Shown: positions 20,965 through 29,352 of the stretch, in pieces | Numbering within the stretch: position 1 is the stretch's first letter | Layout of the letters: each line of letters opens with the position of its first letter | DNA from: JAGWNR01 sp964565685 | GTDB lineage: Bacteria; Patescibacteriota; Minisyncoccia; Phycocordibacterales; PALSA-1337 | Assembly (NCBI GenBank): GCA_964565685.1 | Contig: CAZMFR010000009.1 | Span: 1 to 35,667, forward strand | Length of the DNA: 35,667 bases | Direction: 5' to 3' | Notes under the pieces: model-generated | What the model was told of the DNA's origin: nothing | Database searches by the model: none | The model's input: only the letters and a program-made list of their open reading frames with translations | Made by a program: the position numbers and the translations under genes

Positions 20965-22221
20965 TTATTTAAGCTTTGACCTTCGCAAGAACGCTGGTAT
21001 CGCGCCCCAATCGTCATCGTCGTCTTTGGCGACAGGAGCGGTTGGCTTTTTTTCTTCAATTTTTTCTTTTGCAGACTCTGGAGCGGGGGCTTCTTTTGGC
21101 AAGGAGGCGATTGGCGATGCATCATGAGCCGGTTCGCTGTGTTTGTCGGCAGGCAGGCGCGACAAGCTGTTGAAGATACGGTTGCGCTGTTTCTCTTCTT
21201 TTACAGGGAAGACCTCTTCTATTGTCCTTTGAACGGTCGGACGAGCTTGCGCATTTGCTTTTGAAGTCTCAGGGAAGCCGGCGGCGATGACTGTGATACG
21301 GATCTCGTTCTTCTTTAATTTATCGTCGCGAATGGTGCCGAAGATGACTTTTGCGTCCTTGTCTATAGATTCAGTGATGACCTTGGCAGCGTCTTGGATT
21401 TCGAACATGGTCAAATCTTCGCCGCCAGCGATGGAGAAGAGCACGCCTTTTGCGCCAGCGATCGAAACATCGAGGAGAGGCGAATTGATAGCTTGGCGGG
21501 CGGCTTCGGTGGCGCGATTCTCACCGCTAGCCGAGCCGACGCCCATGAGGGCGGAACCGGCGTTCTCCATGACGGCGCGAACGTCGGCAAAGTCTATGTT
21601 TATGATGCCGGGAGTGGTGATGAGATCGCTGATGCCTTCGACTGCCTGACGCAAAATCTCGTCGCAGATGGCGAAAGCGTTCTTCATTGTCGTATTTTTG
21701 TCGACGATAGATAGGAGGCGGTCATTCGGAATGACGATGATTGCATCGACCTCCTTGCGCAGTTCGTTCAATGCCGCTTCGGCGATGTGCGAACGCTGAT
21801 GGCCTTCAAAGAAGAATGGTTTAGTGACGACGGCGATGGTGAGGGCGCCGAGCTCTTTTGCGATTCGAGCCGCGACAGGGGATGCGCCGCTAAAGGTGCC
21901 GCCTCCTGCCCCCCCAGAAAGAAAAACCATGTCAGAGCCCTTGATGATCTCCTGGACCTCTTCTTTGCTGTCTTCGATCGCGCGCCGTCCCATTTCTGGA
22001 TTCATCCCTGTGCCGAGGCCGCGTGTCAGATTTTTACCTATATTGACGCGTTTCTTCGTGAGCGAACGATGCAGATCCTGCGCATCTGTGTTGATGGCCA
22101 CAAATTCGACGCCGCGAACCTTTGAATTGATCATGTGGTTGACTGCGTTGCCTCCAGAGCCGCCGATTCCGAGGACCTTTATGCGTGCGAATGTTTCGAT
22201 TTCAGGATTTACGTGTGGCAT
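20965..22221 (-). CDS. ftsZ: Cell division protein FtsZ with altered signature loop
   Basis: FtsZ is the tubulin-like GTPase that forms the division ring. Here it has 418 aa, with the nucleotide-binding GIGGSGGNAVNHM (18-30) and INTDAQDL, and the catalytic T7 loop NIDFADVRAVM (208-218). The tubulin signature, normally GGGTGTG, reads GGGTFSG (106-112): the second TG is FS. After about residue 325 comes a low-complexity linker rich in K, E, P and A and a basic tail ending RRSKLK. The linker contains DDDDDW but no clear standard C-terminal conserved peptide. No ftsA is adjacent. Confidence 0.95.
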   Translation of the reverse strand: MPHVNPEIETFARIKVLGIGGSGGNAVNHMINSKVRGVEFVAINTDAQDLHRSLTKKRVNIGKNLTRGLGTGMNPEMGRRAIEDSKEEVQEIIKGSDMVFLSGGAGGGTFSGASPVAARIAKELGALTIAVVTKPFFFEGHQRSHIAEAALNELRKEVDAIIVIPNDRLLSIVDKNTTMKNAFAICDEILRQAVEGISDLITTPGIINIDFADVRAVMENAGSALMGVGSASGENRATEAARQAINSPLLDVSIAGAKGVLFSIAGGEDLTMFEIQDAAKVITESIDKDAKVIFGTIRDDKLKKNEIRITVIAAGFPETSKANAQARPTVQRTIEEVFPVKEEKQRNRIFNSLSRLPADKHSEPAHDASPIASLPKEAPAPESAKEKIEEKKPTAPVAKDDDDDWGAIPAFLRRSKLK

Positions 22222-22494
22222 GGTGATGAAATTAAAATGTAAAAATCAAAATGTAAAATGATTATGAAATAATCAACTCGAGAAATTTTGCCGGGCAAAA
22301 CTTCCTTGCGGGTAGTTATTAGACAGTATCATAGCAGGTTATAAAGGTCATGCAAGTGTGTAAAAACCGAGTCCTATGATCAATTGCGACGATCGATATG
22401 AAATATCAACCGCCGCGAAAAACGGATAAAAGAAAAACCCGCTCCGAAAAGCAGGTTTGGTGATTCTGTGTCGGCCTTGCCGATATCCTATCGA
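22222..22494. other. Region upstream of ftsZ
   Basis: The first 45 bp next to the ftsZ start contain a degenerate direct repeat of AAAATGTAAAAATCA-like units (22231-22260), similar in style to the AAAGTC repeats in valS. The rest holds a terminator for the gene at 22495 and no reading frame of note. No clear promoter for ftsZ is seen. Confidence 0.35.
22431..22458 (-). terminator. Rho-independent terminator of 118-aa gene
   Basis: On the minus strand, stem AAACCTGCT/AGCGGGTTT (one mismatch) with loop TTTCGG, then TTCTTTT. It lies 37 bp after the stop at 22495. Confidence 0.7.
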
Positions 22495-22851
22495 TCAACG
22501 GCCGAGACGTGCGACATATGCAGCGGCTTCTTTCTTGCGTTCTTCGATAGTCATGGGAAGCCGATACCAGATGAGATTATTGGCGTTGCGTCTCTCTGCT
22601 TTTTCTTCTTCGACAAGTTTATTCATTGTAAAGCAGAACAGATCATCGGATATATGCAAGCCGTCTTTGGCTAGCATTTGCCGCAAGTCCCTGCCGCGGA
22701 TCCATTCGGTTGTCAGCATAGCCAAGATTTTGTTGCCGGCTTTTTTGCGGATCGACTCGTAATAGACGAGCAAAGCAAATAGCGCTAAAAATGTTAGTCC
22801 AACAATACAGACGATTATATAGTACGATTCAGAGTTCATAATTTTTTGCAA
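22495..22851 (-). CDS. Membrane-anchored small winged-helix protein
   Basis: A 118-aa protein with one membrane segment near the N-terminus (YYIIVCIVGLTFLALFALLVYY, about 9-30; quoted in part) followed by a basic stop-transfer (ESIRKKAGNK). The rest looks like a small winged helix: ILAMLTTEWIRGRDLRQMLAKDGLHISDDLFCFTMNKLVEEEKAERR. Such anchored winged helices occur in CPR genomes without known function. ATG 22851 (MQKIMNSE) is used; MNSE five codons in is possible. It is a single gene with its own terminator. A regulatory or division role because of nearby ftsZ would be guesswork. Confidence 0.7.
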   Translation of the reverse strand: MQKIMNSESYYIIVCIVGLTFLALFALLVYYESIRKKAGNKILAMLTTEWIRGRDLRQMLAKDGLHISDDLFCFTMNKLVEEEKAERRNANNLIWYRLPMTIEERKKEAAAYVARLGR

Positions 22852-22967
22852 AGTCCTTTACACCCGCTTCATGCGGATGTTTCTGCGGATGACATTAGCA
22901 TGCAGTAGATAGCGAGTCAAAATTTAAACGAATATCATTTACATGCTCGGGGTGGACCTAGGTGTGA

Positions 22968-22973
22968 TACAAT
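22968..22973 (+). promoter_or_regulatory. Extended -10 box upstream of cupin gene
   Basis: TGA-TACAAT, giving a leader of about 67 nt before ATG 23047. The leader holds a four-codon frame (MQKT, 23036-23050) whose TGA overlaps the cupin ATG. The 195-bp gap has nothing else that I recognise. Confidence 0.4.
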
Positions 22974-23046
22974 AACGATTATTATTTAATCAAACGCATA
23001 TGGTATGGCCAAGCTAGAAACTTGCTAATTCGCCTATGCAAAAAAC

Positions 23047-23448
23047 ATGAAAAAACAAGCCCCGTTTCTCGCAAACATCGAAAAACAGACTCTGGAAAAT
23101 GATTATTTCCGTCATGTCTTATTTACTGCGCCGCACAGCCAGGTGGTGCTCATGTCGCTTTTGCCGGGCGAGGATATCGGCGTCGAGGTCCATCATGTCG
23201 ACCAATTTTTCCGTGTGGAAGCAGGCAAGGGCAAGGCGATCGTCGATGATGTGGAATACGAATTGGCCGATGGGACTGCGCTCCTCGTATGCGCCGGTTC
23301 GGAACATAATATAGTGAATACAGGCAAAAAATCTTTAAAACTCTACACTATCTATGCCCCAGCGAACCACATAGACGGGCGTATCCATAAAAATAAAGCC
23401 GAAGCGATGGCCGATGAAGAGGACGAGGCATTCGGACCAAAGATCTAG
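23047..23448 (+). CDS. Cupin domain protein
   Basis: A 133-aa single-domain cupin. Motif 1 is PGEDIGVEVHHVDQFFRVEAGKGKAIVD (about 39-66), holding two metal-ligand His and a Glu/Gln position, and motif 2 is LLVCAGSEHNIVNTG (about 77-91) with the last His. The C-terminal 30 residues (HIDGRIHKNKAEAMADEEDEAFG) are charged and typical of small cupins annotated as mannose-6-phosphate isomerase-like. The substrate is unknown. It stands alone. A mini-frame MQKT overlaps its start as ATGA and may couple translation. The start agrees with the family. Confidence 0.85.
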   Translation: MKKQAPFLANIEKQTLENDYFRHVLFTAPHSQVVLMSLLPGEDIGVEVHHVDQFFRVEAGKGKAIVDDVEYELADGTALLVCAGSEHNIVNTGKKSLKLYTIYAPANHIDGRIHKNKAEAMADEEDEAFGPKI

Positions 23449-23483
23449 ACGACAGGATATCTATTGAAATATATAGAATAGAT

Positions 23484-23512
23484 TTCCACTCAAACGCGGT
23501 TTGTAGTATAAT
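23484..23512 (+). promoter_or_regulatory. Promoter of ppdK
   Basis: TTCCAC (23484-23489), a 17-bp spacer and TATAAT (23507-23512). It predicts a leader of about 145 nt, unusually long for this genome. Confidence 0.6.
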
Positions 23513-23524
23513 CCGGACATACTT

Positions 23525-23618
23525 GGTGCCGAATGACAGGCGCCGCGTTATTTTTTTATCCTGTTCAGCGAAAATCGGCGTGGACGATTGCGTACATGAC
23601 GAACGATCGGAGACAGGA
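23525..23618 (+). promoter_or_regulatory. Structured 5' leader of ppdK
   Basis: A hairpin GGTGCC/GGCGCC (23525-23544) is followed by GCGTTA and seven T (23551-23557), like an intrinsic terminator within the leader. TCCTGT (23559-23564) can pair with ACAGGA (23613-23618) to close a second structure. The layout suggests attenuation or a riboswitch-like element. I do not recognise a known family. Confidence 0.4.
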
Positions 23619-23662
23619 AAAATAAACTTTATCAAGTCAGCATAACGATCAATTCAAATCAA

Positions 23663-26392
23663 ATGGCAAAATCAGCAAAGTCAAAGAAAAAGTATGTTTA
23701 TCAATTCGGCAACAAGAAAGCCGACGGCGACGCTAGCATGAAGCCGTTACTAGGCGGCAAGGGCGCTAATTTGGCAGAGATGGGACGCATCGGTTTGCCT
23801 GTGCCTCCCGGCTTTACCATCACTACCGAGGTCTGCACTTATTATTATGAAAACAAGAAGCAGTATCCGAAAGCGCTCGAGCCAGGAGTAAAGTCCGGCA
23901 TTGCCGAGATCGAAAAAATGATGGGCGTAAAATTCGGAGACAAAAGATCTATGCCTCTTCTAGTCTCCGTCCGTTCTGGCGCGCGCGATTCTATGCCGGG
24001 CATGATGGACACTATTTTGAACCTTGGTTTGAATGACGAGACCGTTGTCGCATTGGCTAACGCGACAAAGAACGAGCGTTTCGCATGGGACTGCTATCGC
24101 CGTTTCATCCAGATGTACGGCGACGTCGTCATGAACGTGCAAAAGCGCGCCGGCGAAGATCATGAGCCGTTCGAAGTGGTCATACACAAGCTAAAGCATG
24201 ATCTCTATCATGCCGATATCGAGGACACAAAGATGACTGTCGATGATTTGAAAGAGCTCGTAAAGCGCTTCAAGACCCTGATCAAGGAACGCACGAATAG
24301 CGAATTCCCTCAGGATCCTTGGAAACAGCTATGGGGTTCGGTCGGTGCAGTATTTGGTTCATGGATGAACGATCGTGCCATCGTCTATCGCCGAAAATAT
24401 GGAATTCCGACCGAATGGGGAACAGCTGTCAATGTACAGGCCATGGTCTATGGGAATACCGGAGAAAATTCAGGGTCAGGCGTTGCCTTTACCCGCAACC
24501 CTGCAAATGGAGAAAAAGAATTCTACGGCGAGTTTCTCATCAATGCACAGGGCGAAGACGTCGTTGCAGGCGTTCGTACTCCAGAGCCGGTCGCTCAATT
24601 GATAAATCAAATGCCGAAAGCATTCAAAGAATTAAATGACATCCGTGCAAAGCTCGAAAAGCATTTCAAGGACGTGCAGGACTTTGAATTTACTATCCAA
24701 GACGGCAAGGTGTTCATGTTGCAGACTAGAAATGGCAAGAGGACCGCTTTGGCCGCCTTAAAGATATCGATGGATATGGTCAAAGAAAAGGTGATTGATT
24801 GGAAGACAGCAATAAAACGCAATCCAGCCGACCAGCTCGACCAGCTCTTGGCACCGATATTTGATGCCAAGGCAGAAAAAACGGCAAAAGTGATCGCAAA
24901 GGGTTTGCCAGCCGGACCAGGCGCCGCCACGGGAAAAATATATTTTAGCGCAGAGCGCGCAGTCATGGCAGAAGGAAATGGTGAAAAGGTCATTTTGGTT
25001 CGCGCAGAGACCACCCCGGAAGATTTGCGCGGAATGATCGCGGCAGAAGGGATTTTGACGGCAAAAGGCGGTGTCAGCTCCCATGCGGCCCTAGTCGCTC
25101 GCCAGATGGGCAAGGTATGCGTCTGCGGAGTGTCTGCCTTGCAAATAAACTATGAAAAGAAAACTTTGACTGTCGGAAACGATATCTTCAAAGAAGGAGA
25201 GTATCTATCGATCAACGGGACTATCGGAAATATCTATGCCGGTCAGATAAAAACCGCGCCTTCAGAGATAATCCAGGTGCTCATAGACAGGACGCTCGAT
25301 CCAAAAAATAGCGAAACATATAGAATGTACAAAACCCTCATGGATTGGTGCGCAAAAGCGACGAAACTGCAGGTTCGAACGAACGCAGATACGCCGGAAC
25401 AGACGAAAAATGCTCTTGCATTCGGCGCTGTCGGCATCGGCTTGACCAGGACGGAGCACATGTTCTTTGAAGGGGATCGCATTGATGCGATGCGCGAAAT
25501 GATCCTCGCCGACAATGTGGAAGACCGTAAAAAAGCCCTTGCAAAGATCCTTCCTTATCAAAAATCAGACTTTGTCGGCATGTTCAAGGAACTGAAAGGA
25601 TTTCCTGCCACAGTCCGTTTTCTCGACCCGCCGCTCCATGAATTCTTGCCTCACGAGTCAGCCGCTCAAAAAGATTTGGCTGAAAAGCTCTCTGTGCCAG
25701 TCGAAAAGATAGAGCAGCGCGTCAAGGAACTGCATGAATTCAATCCGATGCTCGGTTTCCGCGGATGCCGCCTCGGCATCGTCTATCCTGAGATCTCTGA
25801 GATGCAGGCCAGAGCAGTGTTCGAAGCCGCCGCAGAGGTGCAAAAATCAGGGATCAAGGTTAAACCGGAGGTTATGATCCCGCTTGTTGGCTTCAAAAAA
25901 GAGCTTGATCTGCAAGTGGCTGTCGTGCATCGCGTAGCAAAAGAGGTCATGACAGAGAAAAAAGTAAAGCTCGATTATATGGTCGGCACAATGATCGAGA
26001 TCCCTCGCGGCGCTCTGACGGCCGATGAGATAGCAGAGACGGCGCAATTCTTCAGCTTTGGCACAAATGATCTGACTCAGACATGCCTCGGCATGAGCCG
26101 CGACGACTCTGGTTCGTTCATCGGCACATATCAGGATGACGAAATAGTCAAAGCGAATCCGTTCGCCTCGATCGATCAGACCGGCGTCGGACAACTGATG
26201 AAAATCGCTGCTGAAAAAGGCAACAAGACCCGTCCGGGAATCAAAATGGGTATTTGTGGCGAGCATGGCGGCGATCCTGCCAGCGTCAAATTCTGTCACA
26301 AGATCGGGCTCACCTATGTCAGCTGTTCTCCGTTCCGTGTTCCTGTCGCGCGCCTAGCTGCGGCCCAGGCGGCGTTGGAAGACGTGAAATAA
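23663..26392 (+). CDS. ppdK: Pyruvate, phosphate dikinase
   Basis: PPDK interconverts pyruvate, ATP and phosphate with PEP, AMP and pyrophosphate; in fermenting CPR cells it likely works in glycolysis toward pyruvate. The 909-aa protein has the N-terminal ATP-grasp domain (LLGGKGANLAEM, then VRSGARDSMPGMMDT), the swivelling phosphohistidine domain with catalytic His474 in GGVSSHAALVARQMG, and the C-terminal PEP-binding barrel with FGTNDLTQT and catalytic Cys865 in GICGEHGGDP. The length is normal. It is transcribed alone from a promoter with a long structured leader and ends at a strong terminator. Confidence 0.97.
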   Translation: MAKSAKSKKKYVYQFGNKKADGDASMKPLLGGKGANLAEMGRIGLPVPPGFTITTEVCTYYYENKKQYPKALEPGVKSGIAEIEKMMGVKFGDKRSMPLLVSVRSGARDSMPGMMDTILNLGLNDETVVALANATKNERFAWDCYRRFIQMYGDVVMNVQKRAGEDHEPFEVVIHKLKHDLYHADIEDTKMTVDDLKELVKRFKTLIKERTNSEFPQDPWKQLWGSVGAVFGSWMNDRAIVYRRKYGIPTEWGTAVNVQAMVYGNTGENSGSGVAFTRNPANGEKEFYGEFLINAQGEDVVAGVRTPEPVAQLINQMPKAFKELNDIRAKLEKHFKDVQDFEFTIQDGKVFMLQTRNGKRTALAALKISMDMVKEKVIDWKTAIKRNPADQLDQLLAPIFDAKAEKTAKVIAKGLPAGPGAATGKIYFSAERAVMAEGNGEKVILVRAETTPEDLRGMIAAEGILTAKGGVSSHAALVARQMGKVCVCGVSALQINYEKKTLTVGNDIFKEGEYLSINGTIGNIYAGQIKTAPSEIIQVLIDRTLDPKNSETYRMYKTLMDWCAKATKLQVRTNADTPEQTKNALAFGAVGIGLTRTEHMFFEGDRIDAMREMILADNVEDRKKALAKILPYQKSDFVGMFKELKGFPATVRFLDPPLHEFLPHESAAQKDLAEKLSVPVEKIEQRVKELHEFNPMLGFRGCRLGIVYPEISEMQARAVFEAAAEVQKSGIKVKPEVMIPLVGFKKELDLQVAVVHRVAKEVMTEKKVKLDYMVGTMIEIPRGALTADEIAETAQFFSFGTNDLTQTCLGMSRDDSGSFIGTYQDDEIVKANPFASIDQTGVGQLMKIAAEKGNKTRPGIKMGICGEHGGDPASVKFCHKIGLTYVSCSPFRVPVARLAAAQAALEDVK

Positions 26393-26415
26393 AAAAAGTA
26401 AAAATCGAAGCAAAA

Positions 26416-26452
26416 TAAAGCACCTTGTCGCGAGGTGCTTTATTATTCTTTT
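26416..26452 (+). terminator. Rho-independent terminator of ppdK
   Basis: Stem TAAAGCACCT/AGGTGCTTTA with loop TGTCGCG, followed by TTATTCTTTT. Confidence 0.85.
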
Positions 26453-26460
26453 CCAGAAAA

Positions 26461-26596
26461 CCCCGCACGTAGGATGCGTCGCTCGAGCTTGAAGTAGCAA
26501 GCCGCAGTGCGGGGATGAATGGATCTGGAGCGGGCCCGACGAGCGGAGCAATGCTTCGCGAAGCGGCCTCAAAAGGAAACCCGCAGGAACTGCGGG
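26461..26596. repeat. GC-rich hairpin cluster after ppdK
   Basis: CCCCGCAC (26461-26468) pairs with GTGCGGGG (26507-26514), with an inner GCTTG...CAAGC. Then come the palindrome GCTTCGCGAAGC (26553-26564) and the hairpin CCCGCA-GGAAC-TGCGGG (26580-26596). A variant of the last, CCCCGCAGGAACTTGCG, recurs near 26882 after the same CCAGGAAA-like prefix. No reading frame is convincing. Confidence 0.5.
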
Positions 26597-26623
26597 GAGG
26601 AGGTCATTTTTTGTCAGCACAGG

Positions 26624-26646
26624 ATTGGATTAAAAATTAATCCAAT
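26624..26646. repeat. 23-bp palindrome, copy 2
   Basis: Perfect arms ATTGGATTAA/TTAATCCAAT around AAA, the same length and outer arms as the copies at 6120 and 26749. Confidence 0.7.
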
Positions 26647-26677
26647 AACTTATCTTACCAATATAGTATAACCGGCT

Positions 26678-26705
26678 TTGACCCTAGCGATTCGTTACTT
26701 ATACG
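26678..26705 (+). promoter_or_regulatory. Possible promoter of a small RNA
   Basis: TTGACC (26678-26683), a 16-bp spacer and TATACG (26700-26705). There is no gene start nearby, but a terminator-like hairpin lies at 26843-26872. Confidence 0.35.
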
Positions 26706-26748
26706 CTCTATAGCTCACCAATGAAAGATTGATTTCTCATCAGCGGTT

Positions 26749-26771
26749 ATTGGATTCAAACTGAATCCAAT
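26749..26771. repeat. 23-bp palindrome, copy 3
   Basis: Arms ATTGGATTCA/TGAATCCAAT around AAC. Relative to copies 1 and 2 the A-T pair near the centre is replaced by C-G on both arms, so pairing is kept. The inner GATTC...CTGAATC also matches the palindromes in the phosphatase pseudogene. Confidence 0.7.
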
Positions 26772-26842
26772 TATCTACCGAGCCCAGTGGTACGTCTCTG
26801 TCCATTGCTTGATGCAAGAAAAAACAGATTTCAAGATGAAAG

Positions 26843-26872
26843 AGCGACCTGACCAGAGGCCGCTTTTTCTTT
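26843..26872 (+). terminator. Terminator-like hairpin before valS
   Basis: AGCGACCT pairs with AGGCCGCT-type arm (one A-C mismatch), loop of six, then TTTTTCTTTT. It would end transcription entering from 26393-26842 before valS. Confidence 0.5.
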
Positions 26873-26987
26873 TCCAGGAAACCCCGCAGGAACTTGCGTG
26901 AAGAAGGTCATTGTGCAAAAAAATCACTCGCGACATTGAATTTTTTAATTGTGGAATTTTACAGGATCATTGTGCTTGATATAATTA

Positions 26988-27017
26988 TTGGAAAAATCGG
27001 TGTTTCTTTGCTAATAT
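26988..27017 (+). promoter_or_regulatory. Leaderless promoter of valS
   Basis: TTGGAA (26988-26993), an 18-bp spacer ending TGC, and TAATAT (27012-27017), 7 nt before ATG 27025. Confidence 0.6.
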
Positions 27018-27024
27018 CCTTCTC

Positions 27025-29349
27025 ATGAACGAAAAATTCCTGAAACCATACGATCCGACCGAAACGGAAGCGCGCATCTATGAGCTCTGGGAGAAGAGCG
27101 GTCTTTTTGATCCGGACAATCTGCCGGCGGACAAGCCGGGTCGCGGCAAAAACGGCGAGCCGTTCTCCATCGTTCTGCCACCGCCTAATGTGACCGGCAC
27201 TCTCCACATCGGACATGCGCTCACGATCACAATCGAGGATGTCATGGTCCGTTATGCTCGCATGACTGGCAAGAGGACGTTGTGGCTCCCTGGCACTGAC
27301 CACGCCGCTATCGCTACTCAATCAAAGGTGGAAAAAGAAATTGAAAAGACGGAAGGCAAGCGCCGGAGAGACTTCACCCGCGAGGAATTCCTGAAGAAAG
27401 TAGACGCATTCGCCCAAAGGAGCCATGATACGATCGTCGGTCAGCTGCGCAAAATGGGCGCTTCTATCGATTGGTCGCGCGAGGCATTCACTCTAGACGA
27501 AAAAAGAAATCTGGCGGTTCGCACCGCTTTTAAAAAAATGTACGATGACGGGCTCATCTATCGCGGCTACCGCGTGGTAAATTGGGATCCGAAAGGCCAG
27601 ACTACTATATCTGATGACGAGATCATCTATGAGACACGCAAGACAAAGCTCTATACCTTCAAATATTCAAAAGACGTTCCCATCTCGATCTCGACGACGC
27701 GACCGGAGACAAAGCTAGGCGATACTGCCATTGCTGTTCATCCAGATGACGAGCGATACAAGAAATACGTCGGCAAAGAATTCGACGCTGTATTTGCTGG
27801 CGAGCCGATACATCTGAAGGTCATCGCTGATATCGCTGTCGAAAAGGACTTCGGCACAGGCGCCCTTGGTGTCACTCCAGCGCACAGCCAGATAGACTGG
27901 GAAATGGGGCAAAAGCATGGTTTGCCGCTCAAACAGGTCATAGATGAATTCGCTCGCATGACTGTCGGCAATGAGGATATCAAGGGCAAGAAAGTCGCCG
28001 AGGCCCGCGAAACGGTCGTCTCTTGGCTCAAATCAGAAGGATTGCTCATAAAAGAAGAAGATATCGAGCACAATATTTCGCTCGCAGAGAGGACCAATGG
28101 CGTCATCGAGCCATTGCCAAAATTGCAATGGTTCATAGCAGTCGACAAAGATTTCAAGCATGAAGGTCGATTGATCACCCTAAAAAAGCTCATGAAAGAA
28201 GCGGTGGAGAATGGGATCAACGGCTCTGAACCGATAGAGATCATTCCTGATAGGTTCAACCGGGTTTATTTTAATTGGATAGATAATCTCCGCCCATGGT
28301 GCATCTCGAGGCAGATATGGTATGGGCATAGGATACCGGTGTGGTATAAGAAAGCTACAAATAAAGACAAATCGGCATATTTGTCTAAGGAAAAGATTTA
28401 TTGTGGCATTGAACCGCCAAAAGGCGATAGTTGGGTCCAAGACGAAGATACTCTCGACACATGGTTTTCATCCGGTCTCTGGACGTTTTCTACGCTCGGA
28501 TGGCCGGAAAAGACCGATGACCTCGAGCGCTATCATCCGACCACGATCCTAGAGACCGGCTATGACATACTTTTCTTCTGGGTCGCCCGCATGATCCTGA
28601 TGAGCACGTATTTCTTGAACGAAGTGCCGTTCAAGACGGTTTATTTGCACGGCTTGGTCAGAGACGGCAAGGGACGAAAAATGTCGAAGTCTCTCGGTAA
28701 TATAATCGACCCGCTCGATATGATAGCAAAATACGGTGCAGATGCGGTGCGCATGTCTCTAATCGTCGGCGTCGGTCCGGGCAATGATTCAAAGATCGAC
28801 GAACAAAAGATAAAAGCATACAAACTCTTCTCGAACAAGCTCTGGAATATCGCGCGCTTCATCTTTGAAAATACAGCGAGCGAAACCGAAAGTCGAAAGT
28901 CAGACGTCGAGAGTCAGAAGTTGAAAGTCAAAAGTCAAGAGAAAAATGACTCCGGGCTCAGGGCTTTTGATTCGGAATTTGGCTATACTGAAGTCGACCT
29001 CGCGCACCTCAAACGGTTGAATGATCTCATGAGCGAGATAACAAAAGAGATGGACGAGCATAAATTCTACTTTGTGGCTGAAAAGCTCTATCATTACGCT
29101 TGGCATGAGCTAGCCGACAAGATCCTAGAAGAGAGCAAGAAGATATTTAAAGAGGGAATAGAAGCAGATAAAAAATCCCGCAAGCGGTTCCTTTTGCACA
29201 CTCTGGATGAGCTTTTGCGCGCGCTTCATCCATTCATGCCATATATCACCGAAGAAATCTGGAGCGAAATGCCTACGGGAGAAAAATCGATGCTTATGGT
29301 CGAAGATTGGCCGACTCAAATCCCGAGATCAGATCTTGGACAAAAATAA
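27025..29349 (+). CDS. valS: Valine--tRNA ligase
   Basis: Class I aminoacyl-tRNA synthetase that charges tRNA-Val. HIGH is at residues 61-64 (GTLHIGHA) and KMSKS at 552-556. The editing domain shows STTRPETKLGDTAIAVHPDD and GTGALGVTPAHSQIDWEMG. The anticodon-binding helix bundle follows. At 774 aa it is shorter than typical ValRS (850-950) and lacks the C-terminal coiled-coil arm, as in other reduced genomes. Residues about 619-650 (SETESRKSDVESQKLKVKS...) are a low-complexity insertion made from AAAGTC-like DNA repeats. A tRNA-Val(GAC) gene is elsewhere in the window. Confidence 0.96.
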   Translation: MNEKFLKPYDPTETEARIYELWEKSGLFDPDNLPADKPGRGKNGEPFSIVLPPPNVTGTLHIGHALTITIEDVMVRYARMTGKRTLWLPGTDHAAIATQSKVEKEIEKTEGKRRRDFTREEFLKKVDAFAQRSHDTIVGQLRKMGASIDWSREAFTLDEKRNLAVRTAFKKMYDDGLIYRGYRVVNWDPKGQTTISDDEIIYETRKTKLYTFKYSKDVPISISTTRPETKLGDTAIAVHPDDERYKKYVGKEFDAVFAGEPIHLKVIADIAVEKDFGTGALGVTPAHSQIDWEMGQKHGLPLKQVIDEFARMTVGNEDIKGKKVAEARETVVSWLKSEGLLIKEEDIEHNISLAERTNGVIEPLPKLQWFIAVDKDFKHEGRLITLKKLMKEAVENGINGSEPIEIIPDRFNRVYFNWIDNLRPWCISRQIWYGHRIPVWYKKATNKDKSAYLSKEKIYCGIEPPKGDSWVQDEDTLDTWFSSGLWTFSTLGWPEKTDDLERYHPTTILETGYDILFFWVARMILMSTYFLNEVPFKTVYLHGLVRDGKGRKMSKSLGNIIDPLDMIAKYGADAVRMSLIVGVGPGNDSKIDEQKIKAYKLFSNKLWNIARFIFENTASETESRKSDVESQKLKVKSQEKNDSGLRAFDSEFGYTEVDLAHLKRLNDLMSEITKEMDEHKFYFVAEKLYHYAWHELADKILEESKKIFKEGIEADKKSRKRFLLHTLDELLRALHPFMPYITEEIWSEMPTGEKSMLMVEDWPTQIPRSDLGQK
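28887..28940 (+). repeat. Degenerate AAAGTC repeat inside valS
   Basis: Units such as GAAAGTC, GAAAGTCAGA, GAGAGTCAGAAG, GAAAGTCAAAAGTCAAG follow one another in frame and encode SRKSDVESQKLKVKSQ. It sits between ValRS helices where family members have no such stretch. Confidence 0.6.
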
Positions 29350-29352
29350 TCT

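Larger units (their letters stand above)
26712..26872 (+). ncRNA. Candidate small non-coding RNA
   Basis: The segment runs from the expected start site to a hairpin AGCGACCT/AGAGGCCGCT-like stem (26843-26864, one mismatch) with a T-rich tail. It includes the third 23-bp palindrome. Frames inside are short and unconvincing. It is only a promoter-plus-terminator prediction. Confidence 0.25.

Noticed and set aside
24607..25113. Long minus-strand frames opposite ppdK
   Set aside because: They mirror codon bias of ppdK, have no homology and no promoter.
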